In this document: one piece after another, positions 1 through 6,246 of the stretch
How the letters are laid out: each line of letters opens with the position of its first letter
Numbering within the stretch: position 1 is the first letter of the stretch
DNA from: Actinomycetota bacterium
Lineage (GTDB): Bacteria > Actinomycetota > Acidimicrobiia > Spongiisociales > ZC4RG35
Length of the DNA: 12,857 nt
Assembly (NCBI GenBank): GCA_027296205.1
Contig: JAPUJM010000218.1
Location: forward strand, 1 to 12,857
Direction: 5' to 3'
Made by a program: the position numbers and the translations under genes
Notes under the pieces: generated by a model
What the model saw: the letters and a program-made list of their open reading frames with translations, nothing else
Databases searched by the model: none
What the model was told of the DNA's origin: nothing

Positions 1-1
1 C

Positions 2-310
2 CGAGGCGCCCGACTCAGCGTCACCAAGGGTGACCGGTTGGTGGCAACGATGACACCGGCAGCGAACTTCTTCGGAGCCAACAGTGCTGGGGTCAGCACA
101 CCCGACGCTCTCCACCGACCTGGTGGCGATCTGTACGCCACTCTGCTTGACCTCGATTCGGAGAGCGTAACATTGGCTTTCGACACGTCACCCCTCATAG
201 GCCTCCTTTGGGTAGGCGGGTTCACCGCCGCTGCGGGCGGCTTCGCGTCGATGGCGGTGCGCCGACGGGAAAGAAAGGCTGGTCAGGAGCGTCATAAAGC
301 CGATGTCTGA
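2..310 (+). CDS. ccmF: Cytochrome c heme lyase subunit CcmF, C-terminal end (partial)
   Basis: Only the last ~102 codons are present; the frame is open to the left edge, so the start lies outside the window. The family inserts heme into apocytochrome c at the outer face of the membrane with CcmH. Visible hallmarks are the terminal block with G-G-D-L-Y-A-T-L (CcmF proteins usually have RDLYVTL here), then a final membrane segment containing P-L-I-G-L-L-W-V-G-G and a basic tail (VRRRERK). The preceding V-T-K-G-D-R...TPAANFFGA stretch fits the soluble region just before that. The TGA stop (308-310) overlaps the ATG of the next gene (303), which suggests translational coupling. Identification rests on a short C-terminus, but the two following ccm genes support it strongly. 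Confidence 0.85.
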   Translation, partial: RGARLSVTKGDRLVATMTPAANFFGANSAGVSTPDALHRPGGDLYATLLDLDSESVTLAFDTSPLIGLLWVGGFTAAAGGFASMAVRRRERKAGQERHKADV

Positions 311-1310
311 GCGGGCTCGCAATCTTTTCTCAGTCACGGCAATCGTCCTCATGACCGTGGTCCTCGTCTTCGTGGTCGCATCAAGTCCGTCCGAGGCAGA
401 TCGCGTCGAGCAGATCGGCACACGGATCAAGTGCCCGGTCTGCCAGGCAGAGTCGATAGCCAACTCACCTTCGCAAATGGCGAGAGACATGATGGCCCTC
501 GTCGAGGAACGGGTAGCCCAAGGGGCCAGCGACGAGGAGATCATCGATGAACTCCTCTCGGCGTATAGCGGGGCCGTGCTCCTTGACCCGCCGGCAAGCG
601 GAGCCACTCTCGTGCTCTGGGTAGCGCCCTTGGTGGCTGTGGCCGTGGGAGTGTCGATGATTGTGTGGTGGCGTCGTCACCCGGGGACCGATGTGTCCGC
701 CGATGCCATGGCCCAGAGTCGCAGCCGAAGCCGGACCCTGGTTGGCGGACTCGTTCTGGCGGGAGCTGCTGCCGTTGTCGTGATTGTCGCCGGTTTCTTC
801 CTCCAGGACCGTGAAGGACCGACCGCAGGGGTTGCCAACCTCGAAGTTCAAGATCTCTCGGAGGTGTCGAACGAGACGATGGAGGCGGTCGTTGCCGCCA
901 ATCTCGACAATCCTCAGATCAACGGGATGCGCCTCGCTCTCGCCGAGCGCTATTACGAGGCCGGCGACTACCGCTCCGCCTTCCCCCACTACCTTGCTGT
1001 TGCCGAAGCAACCGGCGCATCCGATGCGGAGTTGGTAACCGCCCTCGTCCGACTGGGGTGGATGGCCTGGGACGGTAATGGTGAGGTCGAAGCCGCTATC
1101 GGGCTGTTGGATCGGGCACTCACCATCGACTCTGATTCCACTACGGCCATGTTCCTCAAAGGTCAGGTCCTTTGGTGTGGTGCCGGGGACGCCGATGCCG
1201 CCGCCGGCTTGTTCTCTGTCGTACTTGCAGATCCCGAGTTGTCCGATGATTCGAAGGCTTTGGTCGGCTCAAATCTCGAAGCGGTGACCAGGGGAGAGTC
1301 TTGCGCATGA
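303..1310 (+). CDS. ccmH: CcmH-type apocytochrome c thiol reductase fused to a CcmI-like TPR domain
   Basis: 335 aa. In System I maturation, CcmH keeps the CxxCH cysteines of apocytochrome c reduced, and CcmI holds the apocytochrome. Seen: an N-terminal membrane segment (about 9-28); the CcmH domain with RIKCPVCQAESIANS (C44, C47; usual family form RCPVCQ.QSI) and a helix-rich region ending in AVLLDPP; a second membrane segment (about 101-123, ending in WWRR); a third (about 146-167); then a helical region (about 180-330) with TPR-like repeats (LALAERYYEAGDYRSAFPHY, AIGLLDRALTIDSDS). This is a CcmH-CcmI fusion order, longer than stand-alone CcmH (about 150 aa). The start overlaps the ccmF end by 8 bases and the TGA stop overlaps the next ATG by 4 bases, so it is mid-operon. 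The fusion is inferred from helix pattern and hydrophobicity, not from a search. Confidence 0.9.
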   Translation: MSERARNLFSVTAIVLMTVVLVFVVASSPSEADRVEQIGTRIKCPVCQAESIANSPSQMARDMMALVEERVAQGASDEEIIDELLSAYSGAVLLDPPASGATLVLWVAPLVAVAVGVSMIVWWRRHPGTDVSADAMAQSRSRSRTLVGGLVLAGAAAVVVIVAGFFLQDREGPTAGVANLEVQDLSEVSNETMEAVVAANLDNPQINGMRLALAERYYEAGDYRSAFPHYLAVAEATGASDAELVTALVRLGWMAWDGNGEVEAAIGLLDRALTIDSDSTTAMFLKGQVLWCGAGDADAAAGLFSVVLADPELSDDSKALVGSNLEAVTRGESCA

Positions 1311-1900
1311 GAGGCAGGTTGCTCCGCTGGGTAGGTCTGGGAATTGCTTTCGGAACTGTCGCCCTTGCCGTTGTTCTCGCCTCCCGGTTCGGTAGTGATC
1401 CAACTCTGGTCGACTCGCCGCTGATCGGTCAACCCGCACCCGACTTCGACCTGACGACCCTGGATGGCAGGGACAGGGTCGCACTGGGGGATCTCGAAGG
1501 CGACATCGTTGTGGTCAACTTCTTCGCCTCCTGGTGTCTCCAGTGTCGGGCCGAGCACGATGATCTTGTCGCCACGTCTGACGCTTTCGGCGAAAACGGG
1601 GTCACTTTCGTCCAGATCGGATACCAGGAGAGCCCCTCCGAGTCACTCGAATACCTGGCACAGGCTGGTACCTCTGAGTGGACCCGATATGCAGCCGACC
1701 CGGGAAGCCGAACAGCCATCGCCTACGGCGTCTTTGGCATCCCCGAGACCTTCTTCATCGACGACAACGGCGTCGTCGTGGGCAAGATCATCGGGGAGAC
1801 TGACGCCTTGACCCTCGGCGCGACCATCGATGCGATCAAGCGTGGTGAGCAACCCGGTCAGTCCGTCACCGGTGACACCCAGCAGGCCCCCGACGGGTAG
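1307..1900 (+). CDS. ccmG: CcmG/DsbE-like membrane-anchored thiol:disulfide oxidoreductase
   Basis: 197 aa from the ATG at 1307, chosen because it forms an ATGA overlap with the ccmH stop; a TTG two codons upstream (1301) is the alternative. CcmG-type thioredoxins pass reductant to CcmH/apocytochrome c outside the membrane. Seen: an N-terminal anchor (about 5-27), the redoxin lead-in P-L-I-G-Q-P-A-P-D-F-D-L, the active site F-A-S-W-C-L-Q-C (C77, C80) and the cis-proline loop Y-G-V-F-G-I-P-E-T-F-F-I-D-D-N-G, which is the CcmG/ResA/TlpA-type loop. CLQC differs from the WCxPC common in CcmG (no proline before the second cysteine), which could alter redox potential. It is the last gene of the ccm cluster here and ends 10 bases from the convergent hydrolase stop. 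Confidence 0.9.
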   Translation: MRGRLLRWVGLGIAFGTVALAVVLASRFGSDPTLVDSPLIGQPAPDFDLTTLDGRDRVALGDLEGDIVVVNFFASWCLQCRAEHDDLVATSDAFGENGVTFVQIGYQESPSESLEYLAQAGTSEWTRYAADPGSRTAIAYGVFGIPETFFIDDNGVVVGKIIGETDALTLGATIDAIKRGEQPGQSVTGDTQQAPDG

Positions 1901-1910
1901 TGGTCGACCC

Positions 1911-3305
1911 CTATGGCTCTATCACCTCGACCGACACTTCCTCGAAACTGACGTTGTCCAGGGCGGCCGAGCCGGTCCCGAGGAGAAAGACATCGAAAAA
2001 GCCAAGCAGGTAGTTGTCGATGATCGGGAGGATTCGCCCGGTGGGTATCGGTCCCTTCAATCCGAGTTGAGCACCGATCGGTGAGAGCAGGGGGGCTGCG
2101 ACGAAGTCGTTGTGCTCGGCACCGTCAACCCCGAGCCAGTAGGTGACGGTCTCGCTGCGACCGGCAATTCCACGAAGGAGGTTGTCGTTCTCGTTGCCAC
2201 GCCACTCATCTGACCTCATGAAGAGGGCCGGACGAGTCGCGGTGAGTTTGATCACGCGATCCGATAACGGCTCCACCCATGGATCCAGCCCGAGAACAGC
2301 GGCACAACGCGGGTCTTCGAGGCATACTTGGATGGCCGCTCCCCCACCGGTGGAATGGCCGTAGACACCGATCCTGGTGAGGTCGGCACTGGCCGCAACT
2401 GCTCCGAATGCACCCGCTTCGCCCTGCTCCAATGTGTTGAGAACGGTGACTATGTCCGCGGCGAATGTCGACACGAGGTTGGCGGAAGCTTCCGCGTAGG
2501 CTTCCTCGCCTACCACTTCCTCGTCCGGTAGGGCCGCCGGGTCATGCTCGATCACTTCGCCGTTCGTCAGCCTCGTGGCAACGGCGCCGTAGGTGTGGTC
2601 GATGGCAATAACGATGTAGCCGTTGGAGACGAGGGTCTCGATCTGGTTGATGGCTATCGTTCGGAACCCGGTCCAGCCGTGGCTGTATATCACGACCGGA
2701 AATGTGCCATCCGCAATCGGTATCGAGGGATAGCCGTTGGAAGTGGTGTACTTCATGTAGTCGAGGAACCATGAGGGTGCACCGAGACGGCGTGACATTG
2801 CCGGTGCCACCACATCCCAGTCTTCACTCCAGGGCAGAGGCTCGATCCCCTCGCTCGGCTGTGCCGGATACCAGACTTGCGCCATGAATCTCCGCGGGCC
2901 GCCCGGCGTCTCCCCGTAGATCTCCTCTCGCTCCACGTCGATCAGTTCCACCGTCACGGTGCCAATGGTCTCCGGACCGGGAGGCACCGGAAGCTCGGGT
3001 ACCGGGAGAATGACGGCCAGCGCTGTCGCAAGACCCACGCCCGCCAAGCCAAACAGACCTCGAGCGAGTCGTCTCGACAAAGGAAGAGAGCGTTCGATGA
3101 ACAGCAGGTCCCCAGCCGCCAGGCCCGCCGCCACCGCGTAGAGCGGGACCATCTGCCAACGGAACCCATCGATCTGAATCTGGAGAACGGTGGCGATCGT
3201 AAGGAGACCTGTGACGATCCCGCGACGTTGTCGCACCCCAAAGACAGCGGGCCAGGCGACGGCAAACACCACAGCGAAGAGGAGGACGAGTTCGAACTGT
3301 CTCAA
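1911..3305 (-). CDS. Membrane-anchored alpha/beta hydrolase, PAF-acetylhydrolase-like
   Basis: 464 aa from a TTG at 3305; an in-frame TAA lies just upstream, so any other start is internal (for example ATG at codon 52). Seen: three to four hydrophobic segments in residues 1-100, then an alpha/beta hydrolase domain with oxyanion-side F-P-V-V-I-Y-S-H-G-W (about 202-211), nucleophile elbow G-H-S-T-G-G (Ser318), acid L-D-P-W (Asp341) and histidine in A-E-H-N-D-F (His398). The order and the VWYPA entry strand match the platelet-activating-factor acetylhydrolase family (lipid or ester hydrolases); the usual elbow is GHSFGG. The catalytic domain should face outside if the helix count is four, but this is inference. 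Substrate unknown. No Shine-Dalgarno is seen; a TAACCT hexamer lies 9 bases before the TTG. Convergent with ccmG. Confidence 0.85.
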   Translation of the reverse strand: MRQFELVLLFAVVFAVAWPAVFGVRQRRGIVTGLLTIATVLQIQIDGFRWQMVPLYAVAAGLAAGDLLFIERSLPLSRRLARGLFGLAGVGLATALAVILPVPELPVPPGPETIGTVTVELIDVEREEIYGETPGGPRRFMAQVWYPAQPSEGIEPLPWSEDWDVVAPAMSRRLGAPSWFLDYMKYTTSNGYPSIPIADGTFPVVIYSHGWTGFRTIAINQIETLVSNGYIVIAIDHTYGAVATRLTNGEVIEHDPAALPDEEVVGEEAYAEASANLVSTFAADIVTVLNTLEQGEAGAFGAVAASADLTRIGVYGHSTGGGAAIQVCLEDPRCAAVLGLDPWVEPLSDRVIKLTATRPALFMRSDEWRGNENDNLLRGIAGRSETVTYWLGVDGAEHNDFVAAPLLSPIGAQLGLKGPIPTGRILPIIDNYLLGFFDVFLLGTGSAALDNVSFEEVSVEVIEP

Positions 3306-3314
3306 GTTCCAGCG

Positions 3315-3320
3315 AGGTTA
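3315..3320 (-). promoter_or_regulatory. Possible -10 hexamer (TAACCT) for the hydrolase gene
   Basis: Read on the minus strand, TAACCT is followed by 9 bases and the TTG start. The spacing would put transcription start at or next to the start codon. No -35 element is evident. TTG is an unusual start for a leaderless message, so this is weaker than the similar sites at 4087, 6233 and 7426. Confidence 0.25.
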
Positions 3321-3366
3321 AGAGAGTGGCGTGATTAGGGAGGTCAGTCGGGGATAATGAGACCCC

Positions 3367-3383
3367 ACCCCGAATGCTGGGGT
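3367..3383. terminator. Small GC hairpin between the hydrolase and selenoprotein genes
   Basis: ACCCC, a seven-base spacer GAATGCT, then GGGGT gives a five-pair perfect stem. It lies about 84 bases beyond the stop of the thioredoxin-like lipoprotein gene and upstream of the hydrolase, so it could end minus-strand transcription between them. There is no T tract, and the stem is short. The rest of the 3306-3466 spacer shows no gene. Confidence 0.25.
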
Positions 3384-3466
3384 TGCGAGTGCCCCGATGA
3401 AACCCGTCCGAAGAGGGTCTCCGAGCGTGTGGTGTCCCCAGGGCCCCCTCGAACCTTCAAGACCTG

Positions 3467-4078
3467 CTACCCGGAGAGGGCAATGAGGTTGTCGATGGCT
3501 GCGCGAAGCTCGTCCTCGCTGCGAATCCCCGCCCAGGCCTCGACAACGGTTTGGTCACCGGCAATGAGGACCGTCACTGGTTGGTAGGGCACGCCATAGA
3601 GCTCGAAGATTCTCTCTTGCTCGTCAAGTCCCCACTGGATCTTTCCGGAGAGGAACAACTCGTTGGCACGGGCCCGTGCCGCCTCGAGATTTGACTTCCA
3701 GGCCGGGGCAACGAAGTCGACCTCGTCTCCGTACTCAGCCGCCAGGGCATCTACGACAGGCAACTCCCGTCGACAAGTTGGTCACCATTCAGCCCAAAAG
3801 ACCAGGTAGACAGGCTTGGTCCCCTCGGAAAGGGTGTACTCGCCACCTTCACCCAATACCAGGGTGAAATCAGGCGCCACAGCCCGGCCCGAGTCTGTCG
3901 TCGATGGGGAATCCGACCCAGACGTTGTTGGTGAAACGCCGTCCTCGGCAGTCGTGCCCGGAGAGTCGACAACAGACGATGAAGGAGCGGCCGCTTCCTG
4001 GCTTCCCTGGATCTGCTGGTCAGACGCGGCTCCGCCACAGGCGGTTATCAACACGACAAGGGCCACAAGACGACGCAC
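3467..4078 (-). CDS. Candidate selenocysteine-containing thioredoxin-like lipoprotein (UPTC active site, in-frame TGA)
   Basis: One 204-codon frame interrupted only by TGA at 3782-3784 (codon 99). Reading through gives V-F-W-A-E-W-U-P-T-C-R-R-E-L-P, a canonical thioredoxin active site with TGA exactly where the first CxxC cysteine belongs; Cys102 is the partner. Before it: GTG start at 4078, signal with lipobox L-I-T-A-C (Cys14), a Ser/Thr/Gly/Asp-rich linker (about 15-65), and redoxin start A-P-D-F-T-L. After it: helix, strand V-D-F-V-A-P-A, then cis-proline loop Y-G-V-P-Y-Q-P-V-T-V-L-I and a final helix ending in TAG. Both halves of the fold are intact and in frame, arguing against decay. 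TGA is a normal stop elsewhere here (ccmF, ccmH), so selenocysteine fits better than reassignment. Alternatives: a Cys-to-stop mutation or sequence error. Likely role: extracytoplasmic disulfide or peroxide reduction (inferred). If not decoded, a standard annotator will split it into 98-aa fragments. Confidence 0.8.
3754..3772 (-). promoter_or_regulatory. Candidate bacterial SECIS hairpin downstream of the in-frame TGA
   Basis: In the mRNA, 9 bases after the UGA, CGAC-GG pairs with CC-U-GUCG: four pairs, a single bulged U, two G-C pairs and a six-base loop GAGUUG that starts with G. The loop begins 15 bases after the UGA. Bacterial SECIS elements lie inside the coding region directly after UGA, with a G in the first two loop positions and often a bulged U, so position and shape fit. 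Hand-folded only. A competing helix, CAACU (3780-3776) with AGUUG (3765-3761), is also possible, and the upper stem is short. Confidence 0.45.
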
Positions 4079-4086
4079 GATCCAAA

Positions 4087-4092
4087 ACGGTA
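4087..4092 (-). promoter_or_regulatory. Possible -10 hexamer (TACCGT), leaderless spacing, selenoprotein gene
   Basis: On the minus strand TACCGT is followed by exactly 8 bases and the GTG start at 4078. The identical hexamer with identical spacing precedes mgs. No Shine-Dalgarno with good spacing is present, which agrees with a leaderless message. An in-frame TAA about 27 bases upstream of the GTG rules out a longer protein. Confidence 0.4.
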
Positions 4093-4160
4093 GGCCAACC
4101 CACGTTTAATACCAGTAAATGATCTCTGGGCCGGTGCACTACCAAACTCGCCATTCCCGG

Positions 4161-4166
4161 TAAGAT
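4161..4166 (+). promoter_or_regulatory. Possible -10 hexamer (TAAGAT), leaderless spacing, GGCT-like gene
   Basis: TAAGAT is a near-consensus -10 element and stands 9 bases before the GTG at 4176. No ribosome binding site is visible between them. No clear -35 was found. This spacer (4079-4175) is shared with the divergent selenoprotein gene. Confidence 0.45.
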
Positions 4167-4175
4167 TCGGTTCCC

Positions 4176-4634
4176 GTGCCCAACCCGACGCTGTATTTCG
4201 CCTACGCCTCGTTTCTCGACCCGGACCGCATTGGGGAGGTGGCTCCCGGAGCCAAGTTTCTCTTTACCGCCCACTATCCAGAGACCAAGCTCGGGTTCGT
4301 CCACTCGGGTACGAACCGAGCAACGGCGACGCTCACCCGTGATCCGGCACACACAGTTTGGGGAGGTGTGTTTGAGATTCCCGACGATCAGGTCGAGGCC
4401 CTGGTGAGCGCCGAGGCGAACGAAGGCAGGTCACCCGGTTTTGACCACAAAGCGGTTGACCGTGAGGGGAACAAATACGACTGCCTCGCCTTTGTCGCCG
4501 CCGGTTCGCCCGACGACCATTTGCCCACTACTGAGTATCTCGACTCGATGATCAGAGGAGCTCGGCACTGGAGCCTCCCGGCAGGTTGGGTGATGGGTCT
4601 CGAGGATCTCGAGGCAGACACTCTCCGGTCATGA
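4176..4634 (+). CDS. Gamma-glutamylcyclotransferase-like (AIG2/GGCT fold) protein
   Basis: 152 aa with a GTG start. GGCT-fold enzymes cyclise gamma-glutamyl groups to 5-oxoproline. Seen: first strand and loop L-Y-F-A-Y-A-S-F-L-D-P (usual form YFAYGSNL), the V-W-G-G-V-F-E-I strand, and V-S-A-E-A-N-E-G, where Glu80 lines up with the catalytic glutamate (Glu98 of human GGCT) when the W-G strand is used as anchor. The fold and catalytic acid look conserved, but the substrate-binding loop has Ala for Gly and Phe for Asn, so the natural substrate may differ. Cytoplasmic, no signal. It stands alone: divergent from the selenoprotein gene and convergent with the aquaporin gene. A glutathione or peptide role should not be assumed. 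Confidence 0.75.
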   Translation: MPNPTLYFAYASFLDPDRIGEVAPGAKFLFTAHYPETKLGFVHSGTNRATATLTRDPAHTVWGGVFEIPDDQVEALVSAEANEGRSPGFDHKAVDREGNKYDCLAFVAAGSPDDHLPTTEYLDSMIRGARHWSLPAGWVMGLEDLEADTLRS

Positions 4635-4666
4635 AGAAGGGCCCGCGGTAACACCCCAACCCTTCT
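4635..4666. terminator. Possible two-way terminator between convergent genes
   Basis: AGAAGGG (4635-4641) and CCCTTCT (4660-4666) form a seven-pair stem with an 18-base loop, between the ends of the GGCT-like gene and the aquaporin gene. The long loop and absence of a T tract make this tentative. Confidence 0.25.
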
Positions 4667-4683
4667 AATCCACTCGTTCTCCC

Positions 4684-5334
4684 CTAACCGGACTCCTCGG
4701 CAGGGAACAGCCTGTATAGAGCCCAGGCAATGACGGCTCCAATCAAGGGCGCATAGATGTAGACCCAGAGTTGGCCAAAGTCTCCTCCGGACACGGCAGC
4801 CGGGCCAAATGAGCGGGCCGGGTTGACCGAGGCACCCGAAAACGGGATACCAGCAAGATGAACAGCGACAAGGGTCAACGCTATGGCCGCCGGCGCATGA
4901 TTCGCTCCGGTCTTGGTGACCGCCATGATCGTCCAAACGAAGATTGCCGTGAGCAAGACCTCGACCACGATCGCCGTGTTGAGATCGGTGTAGGTGGTCG
5001 TCGTCAGGCCGACGGCTTCCCTGTCTGTTATCGCCCAAATCACGAGGGAAGCGACACCGGCACCGGCGAACTGGCCTATCCAGTATCCGATGGCATCGCT
5101 AAACGAAACGCGCTTGTCGAGAAGCATGGCCAGCGTGACCGCCGGGTTGAAGTGGGCGCCGGACACATGGCCCACGACCCAGATTCCGGCTAGCAGAGCC
5201 AGGCCAAAGGCGAAGCCGATCGCGATGATCTCGGCCGCTCCGCTTGCGCCTCCCACTGCCAGTATTCCCAACGATCCGACGACGACGAGAATGAACGTTC
5301 CCAATAGCTCGGCCAGATATTTGTTGATAACCAC
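4684..5334 (-). CDS. aqpZ: Aquaporin, AqpZ-like water channel
   Basis: 216 aa from GTG at 5334. This start is preferred over a TTG 15 codons upstream because GAGAGGGAG (5341-5349) sits six bases before the GTG and the protein then begins M-V-I-N-K-Y-L-A-E-L-L-G-T-F, as bacterial aquaporins do. Six membrane helices and both half-helix signatures are seen: H-F-N-P-A-V-T (NPA 63-65) and S-V-N-P-A-R-S (NPA 171-173). The selectivity filter by alignment to E. coli AqpZ is Phe43, His159 and Arg174, which points to water rather than glycerol; the AqpZ threonine position is Ala168 here. Inner membrane. It responds to osmotic shifts in other bacteria, and a compatible-solute gene lies nearby, but they are on opposite strands and need not be co-regulated. 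Confidence 0.93.
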   Translation of the reverse strand: MVINKYLAELLGTFILVVVGSLGILAVGGASGAAEIIAIGFAFGLALLAGIWVVGHVSGAHFNPAVTLAMLLDKRVSFSDAIGYWIGQFAGAGVASLVIWAITDREAVGLTTTTYTDLNTAIVVEVLLTAIFVWTIMAVTKTGANHAPAAIALTLVAVHLAGIPFSGASVNPARSFGPAAVSGGDFGQLWVYIYAPLIGAVIAWALYRLFPAEESG

Positions 5335-5340
5335 GTTGGT

Positions 5341-5349
5341 CTCCCTCTC
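5341..5349 (-). promoter_or_regulatory. Shine-Dalgarno of the aquaporin gene
   Basis: GAGAGGGAG on the minus strand, six bases before the GTG at 5334. It decides the start: the upstream TTG (5379) would place this site inside the coding region. Confidence 0.7.
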
Positions 5350-5461
5350 TATGGGTCCGCTTTGTTCGACTTGACGCAATTGCCAAAGGTTTCAGGGTCA
5401 GGCTATTGATGCTCCGTGGCCGATCGGCGGATTTGGAGACGGCTGCTGCCAACATTGTCAC

Positions 5462-5839
5462 GTGCTTGCTGCTCTCAACATTGGTGCTGTCGCCCTCGGA
5501 GTGGCTTCCGGCACCCTGACCGCTTCGGTTCTCGCACTTCTCGTAGCCGGAGGGTTGAGCATCGCTGGCATCGAGAACGGCGACCAGATAGGACTTGTTG
5601 TAGGAATTCTCGTTGGTCTTGGCTTGGGCGGCTGGGTTGCCGGGGCCAAGGCAAAGCACTCGGAGAGGTTCCATGGGGCCGTGACCGGTCTAGGGATTGC
5701 CTCCGTGATCATCGTCATCGCCCGCTTTGGGGGCAGCCCTGCCCCAACGCCCACCGTTGTCTGGCTGGCAGTGCTGTCAATATTCGTGTCGGGTGTCGCC
5801 GGTTGGCTCGCCGGTAGAAGGAAGCTGACAAAGCCGTAG
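5462..5839 (+). CDS. Small four-helix integral membrane protein, function unknown
   Basis: 125 aa from GTG at 5462; no ribosome binding site is visible and no other start codon lies close upstream in frame. Very hydrophobic, with four segments at about 6-34, 42-62, 70-88 and 98-117, and many small residues (G-I-L-V-G-L-G-L-G-G-W-V-A-G) that suggest tightly packed helices. The loop A-K-A-K-H-S-E-R-F-H after helix 2 and the R-R-K-L-T-K-P tail are basic and probably cytoplasmic. No catalytic motif seen. Its TAG stop is the first half of the likely -10 box of rnpB, so the two genes are packed end to end. Transcribed away from the aquaporin gene across a spacer (5335-5461) in which I see nothing else. 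Confidence 0.7.
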   Translation: MLAALNIGAVALGVASGTLTASVLALLVAGGLSIAGIENGDQIGLVVGILVGLGLGGWVAGAKAKHSERFHGAVTGLGIASVIIVIARFGGSPAPTPTVVWLAVLSIFVSGVAGWLAGRRKLTKP

Positions 5840-5842
5840 ACT
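5837..5842 (+). promoter_or_regulatory. Likely -10 box (TAGACT) of rnpB
   Basis: TAGACT stands 7 bases before the first base of the P1 helix at 5850, the right distance for transcription to start at the mature 5' end. Its TAG is also the stop codon of the preceding gene. No good -35 at standard spacing. Confidence 0.5.
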
Positions 5843-5849
5843 TGCCCCT

Positions 5850-6191
5850 GCGAGTCCGTCGGACGGCCGCGGTCGAGAGACCGAGGAAAGTCCGGACTCC
5901 AAAGGGCAGGGTGCTGGATAACTTCCAGGCGGGGCGACCCGACGGAAAGTGCAGCAGAGAGCAGACCGCCGATGGCCCGTGAGGGCACAGGCAAGGGTGA
6001 AACGGTGGAGTAAGAGCCCACCAGCGTCACGAGCAATCGCGACGGCTAGGCAAACCCCACCCGGAGCAAGGCCAAGCAGGGACGACCGGTGGCCCGCCGA
6101 AAGTCCCGGGTAGGCCGCGCGAGCGCGCCGGTAACGGAACGCCCAGATGGATGGCCGTCCTCGACAGAATCCGGCTTACAGACCGACTCGC
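5850..6191 (+). ncRNA. rnpB: RNase P RNA (bacterial type A)
   Basis: Catalytic RNA that trims 5' leaders from pre-tRNAs. Seen in order: P1 5' strand GCGAGUC (5850-5856); the universal core GAGGAAAGUCCGGACUCC; AGAGCAGACCGCC; the core segment around 5994-6026 with GGGUGAAACGGUGGAGUAAGAGCCCACCAGC split over two lines of sequence; CCACCCGGAGCAAGGCCAAG (tRNA 3'-end-binding P15/P16 region); and the 3' core AGAUGGAUGGCCGUCC, GACAGAAUCCGGCUUACAG. P1 closes with GACUCGC (6185-6191); after a C-C mismatch GUC/GAC extends it. Total about 342 nt, usual for actinobacteria. A hairpin terminator follows. The mgs frame extended upstream would run into this RNA, so mgs must start later. Confidence 0.97.
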
Positions 6192-6194
6192 AAC

Positions 6195-6220
6195 GTGTCG
6201 GGGTCTTCGGGCCCCGACAC
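6195..6220 (+). terminator. Hairpin terminator after rnpB
   Basis: GTGTCGGGG (6195-6203) and CCCCGACAC (6212-6220) form a perfect nine-pair stem with loop TCTTCGGG. It starts three bases after P1 closes. There is no T tract after it, common for GC-rich actinobacteria. Confidence 0.75.
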
Positions 6221-6232
6221 CCCATTCCCATG

Positions 6233-6238
6233 TACCGT
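6233..6238 (+). promoter_or_regulatory. Possible -10 hexamer (TACCGT), leaderless spacing, mgs
   Basis: TACCGT followed by 8 bases and the ATG at 6247. It lies right after the rnpB terminator, so mgs needs its own promoter. There is no Shine-Dalgarno before the ATG. Same hexamer and spacing as before the selenoprotein gene. Confidence 0.4.
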
Positions 6239-6246
6239 GCACTGCG

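Noticed and set aside
3420..3480. Possible tRNA-Sec (CTTCAAG with TCA on the plus strand, GGTTCGA on the minus strand)
   Set aside because: The flanks do not pair as an anticodon or T stem, and no acceptor stem is found. selC is not here.
3467..3763. The C-terminal thioredoxin half as its own gene starting at TTG 3763
   Set aside because: It would lack the first strands and the active site of the fold, has no start signal, and continues the upstream frame exactly; a single gene with decoded TGA explains it better.
5458..6036. Long minus-strand frame across the small membrane protein and rnpB
   Set aside because: It is antisense to an unmistakable RNase P RNA and has no recognisable protein features.
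6151..6246. Upstream extension of the mannosylglycerate synthase frame
   Set aside because: It overlaps the 3' core of rnpB and its terminator, and the family N-terminus begins at the ATG at 6247.
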